Assembly (NCBI GenBank): GCA_903928755.1
Contig: CAIYSH010000432.1
Location: 1-6,957 of the forward strand
From: an uncultured Alphaproteobacteria bacterium
GTDB taxonomy: Bacteria; Pseudomonadota; Alphaproteobacteria; Caulobacterales; Caulobacteraceae
Direction of reading: 5' to 3'
Length of the DNA stretch: 6,957 bases
A program made the position numbers and the translations under genes. This document shows positions 5,422-6,957 of this stretch, piece after piece (position 1 is the first letter of the stretch; each line of letters begins with the position of its first letter). Under the pieces are notes generated by a model. It was not told the origin of the DNA. It saw only the letters and a list, made by a program, of their open reading frames with translations, and ran no database searches.

Positions 5422-6957
5422 GTGGCGCAGTCGCACGGATCATGCGGGGCACCACGGCGGGCCTGCTGTTTCATGAATTGCGTCTGTCCTGGCGTGCCCT
5501 GCTGGCCCGCAGCGGCGGGGGCAAGCAGGGACTTGTCATTGCCGTTCTGCTGATCGGCGGGCTTGGGATCTTTGCCGGCGTGCCATTGGGCCTGTTCCTC
5601 AGGAACTACCAGCCGCCCGTATCGCGATTGCCCATAATCCTTACCGACCTTGCCATGCTGGCCATCGCCAGTCTGATGATCTCCCAGACCCTGTCATCGG
5701 CGACGGAGAGTCTGTACCAGCGCGGTGACCTGGACCTGTTGTTCACGGCCCCCATCGCCCCACGTAAAACCCTTGCCGCAAGGTTCATGGCGCTTGCCGT
5801 CACGGTTTTCATGACCTTCGCCCTGATGGCGACCCCCCTGTTGCTGCCCGTCGCCCTGATCGGTCACCCGTCATGGCTGGCCTTCTATCTGGTCCTGGCA
5901 GCGACGGCCCTGGGGGCCGCAGCAATAGGACTTGCCCTTTCAACCCTGCTCTTCCGCCTGATCGGAGCCCGCCGCACCCGCGCCGTGGCCCAATTCCTGG
6001 CTGCGATCATTGGTGCAGGCTTCTTCCTGGTCAGCCAGATCAATACCCTGTTCGGGAAGTCCCAGGCCCACGGGATCTGGGCCCAGGCCAAGGCCCTGGC
6101 CATGGATGAGCACTTCCAGCTTCCCCCGGGTGCCGACATACCCCTGCGCGCCCTGCTGGGTCAGCCGCAGGTATTGCTGGGTTACACCCTGGGTGCCGTC
6201 GCTCTCTTTTTCGGAATCAGCACCTGGCTTGGCAATCGCTTTGCCGCAGACGCCGCAACAGCCAGTGGTGCCGATACGGCCAACGCGCCAGACAGGGTTC
6301 ATGTGGCCCGTTGGGAAACCAGTGCTTTCCGCGCCACCTTCCGCAAGGAAGTTCGCCTGCTCTGGCGGGACGCAGCCCTGGTTTCAAATGTGCTGCTGCG
6401 CACCCTCTACATCATACCCCTGGCGATCATCGTGATCCGCAGCGCCCACGGCATGGATGGATTTGCCCTCGCCGCCGGAGCCGGAGGTCTTGTCTTCATG
6501 GCTGGCCAGGTCGCTGGAACCCTGGCCTGGATCACCGTTTCCGCAGAAGAGGCCCATGACCTGCTGGCCGGTTCACCGACCAGCCAGGTTGTCTTCCGCA
6601 GGGCAAAGCTGGCGGCGGCCTACCTACCGCTGATTGCCTTCCTGTCACCCTTCATGGGCTATCTGGTCTGGGCGTCACCCATGGTCGGGCTTTTCGCCAT
6701 CATCGGCTGCACTTCCGCCGCCTTCGCCTGTGGCCTGATCAATATCTGGTTCCAGAAACCCAGCAAACGTAAGGATTTCCGGCGCCGCAAGGGCTCATCC
6801 TGGTTCGCCACCCTGGCCGAAGCCGTGATTGCCTCCATGATCGGCCTGGCGACCACGCTTGCGATCCTGGGCACCCCATGGGCCGCAGTGCCAGGCCTGA
6901 TCGCGGCAGGCCTGCTGGTCATGCTCCGCCGCTCAGACGCCCAGATTGCCCAGGCCA
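5418..6957 (+). CDS. Large ABC-2-type permease with two-fold internal repeat, 3' end cut by window edge
   Basis: The frame is open from GTG at 5418 to the window end, giving 513 residues. GTG overlaps the ATPase stop as GTGA, and AGGA lies about ten nt upstream; ATG at 5442 is an alternative start. About twelve hydrophobic segments are visible, roughly at 39-61, 72-92, 123-149, 152-180, 192-210, 252-272, 325-341, 347-373, 399-420, 422-444, 466-486 and 488-504. A soluble stretch (274-312) joins the halves. Each half carries a related segment: ESLYQRGDLDLLFTAPI (97-113) and EEAHDLLAGSPTSQVV (377-392), each after a membrane helix, suggesting the protein is a fused pair of permease units that would complete one exporter with an ATPase dimer. 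A polar, basic cytoplasmic-looking loop (446-460, rich in Lys and Arg) lies near the end. It is the transmembrane partner of the ATPase; the cargo cannot be told from sequence. Few residues are probably missing at the 3' end. Confidence 0.88.
   Translation, partial: MSGAVARIMRGTTAGLLFHELRLSWRALLARSGGGKQGLVIAVLLIGGLGIFAGVPLGLFLRNYQPPVSRLPIILTDLAMLAIASLMISQTLSSATESLYQRGDLDLLFTAPIAPRKTLAARFMALAVTVFMTFALMATPLLLPVALIGHPSWLAFYLVLAATALGAAAIGLALSTLLFRLIGARRTRAVAQFLAAIIGAGFFLVSQINTLFGKSQAHGIWAQAKALAMDEHFQLPPGADIPLRALLGQPQVLLGYTLGAVALFFGISTWLGNRFAADAATASGADTANAPDRVHVARWETSAFRATFRKEVRLLWRDAALVSNVLLRTLYIIPLAIIVIRSAHGMDGFALAAGAGGLVFMAGQVAGTLAWITVSAEEAHDLLAGSPTSQVVFRRAKLAAAYLPLIAFLSPFMGYLVWASPMVGLFAIIGCTSAAFACGLINIWFQKPSKRKDFRRRKGSSWFATLAEAVIASMIGLATTLAILGTPWAAVPGLIAAGLLVMLRRSDAQIAQA

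Overview
This 6,957-bp window is GC-rich and densely coded, with no tRNA, rRNA, CRISPR or mobile-element signature. Codon use and protein character (small Tat-type lipoprotein, IbpA-like Hsp20 with a ROSE-type RNA thermometer, PldB-type hydrolase with the GRTEAIEKYFE/EWRGQGLS motifs) suggest an alphaproteobacterium, most likely Caulobacterales. The taxon is inferred from protein character only.

Layout. (1) 1-1939, minus strand: three genes in one direction, a lipoprotein-type SAM methyltransferase-fold protein, a stand-alone SCP2 lipid-binding protein and a PldB-type alpha/beta hydrolase that runs off the left edge. The last two are only 10 bp apart. (2) 1940-2139: divergent intergenic region with a candidate housekeeping promoter facing left and a good sigma-32 heat-shock promoter facing right, followed by a leader of about 110 nt. 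(3) 2140-2598, plus strand: an Hsp20 small heat-shock protein whose ribosome-binding site lies inside a hairpin with the UUGCU/AGGA pairing of ROSE thermometers; a strong intrinsic terminator follows. (4) 2712-4551, minus strand: a RibD-like stand-alone deaminase and, 154 bp downstream, a 417-aa pentapeptide-repeat protein. (5) 4666-6957, plus strand: an ABC exporter cassette, an ATPase and a large duplicated ABC-2-type permease overlapping by 4 bp (GTGA); the permease is cut by the right edge.

Functional picture. The left cluster looks lipid- or envelope-related (hydrolase plus lipid carrier plus exported lipoprotein). The hsp20 unit appears controlled twice, by sigma-32 at transcription and by RNA melting at translation. 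The right cassette is a complete exporter core of unknown substrate. The two reading frames that touch the window edges (hydrolase and permease) were read directly from the sequence. The most distinctive item is the hsp20 thermometer; there is no evidence here of a wholly new multi-gene system.
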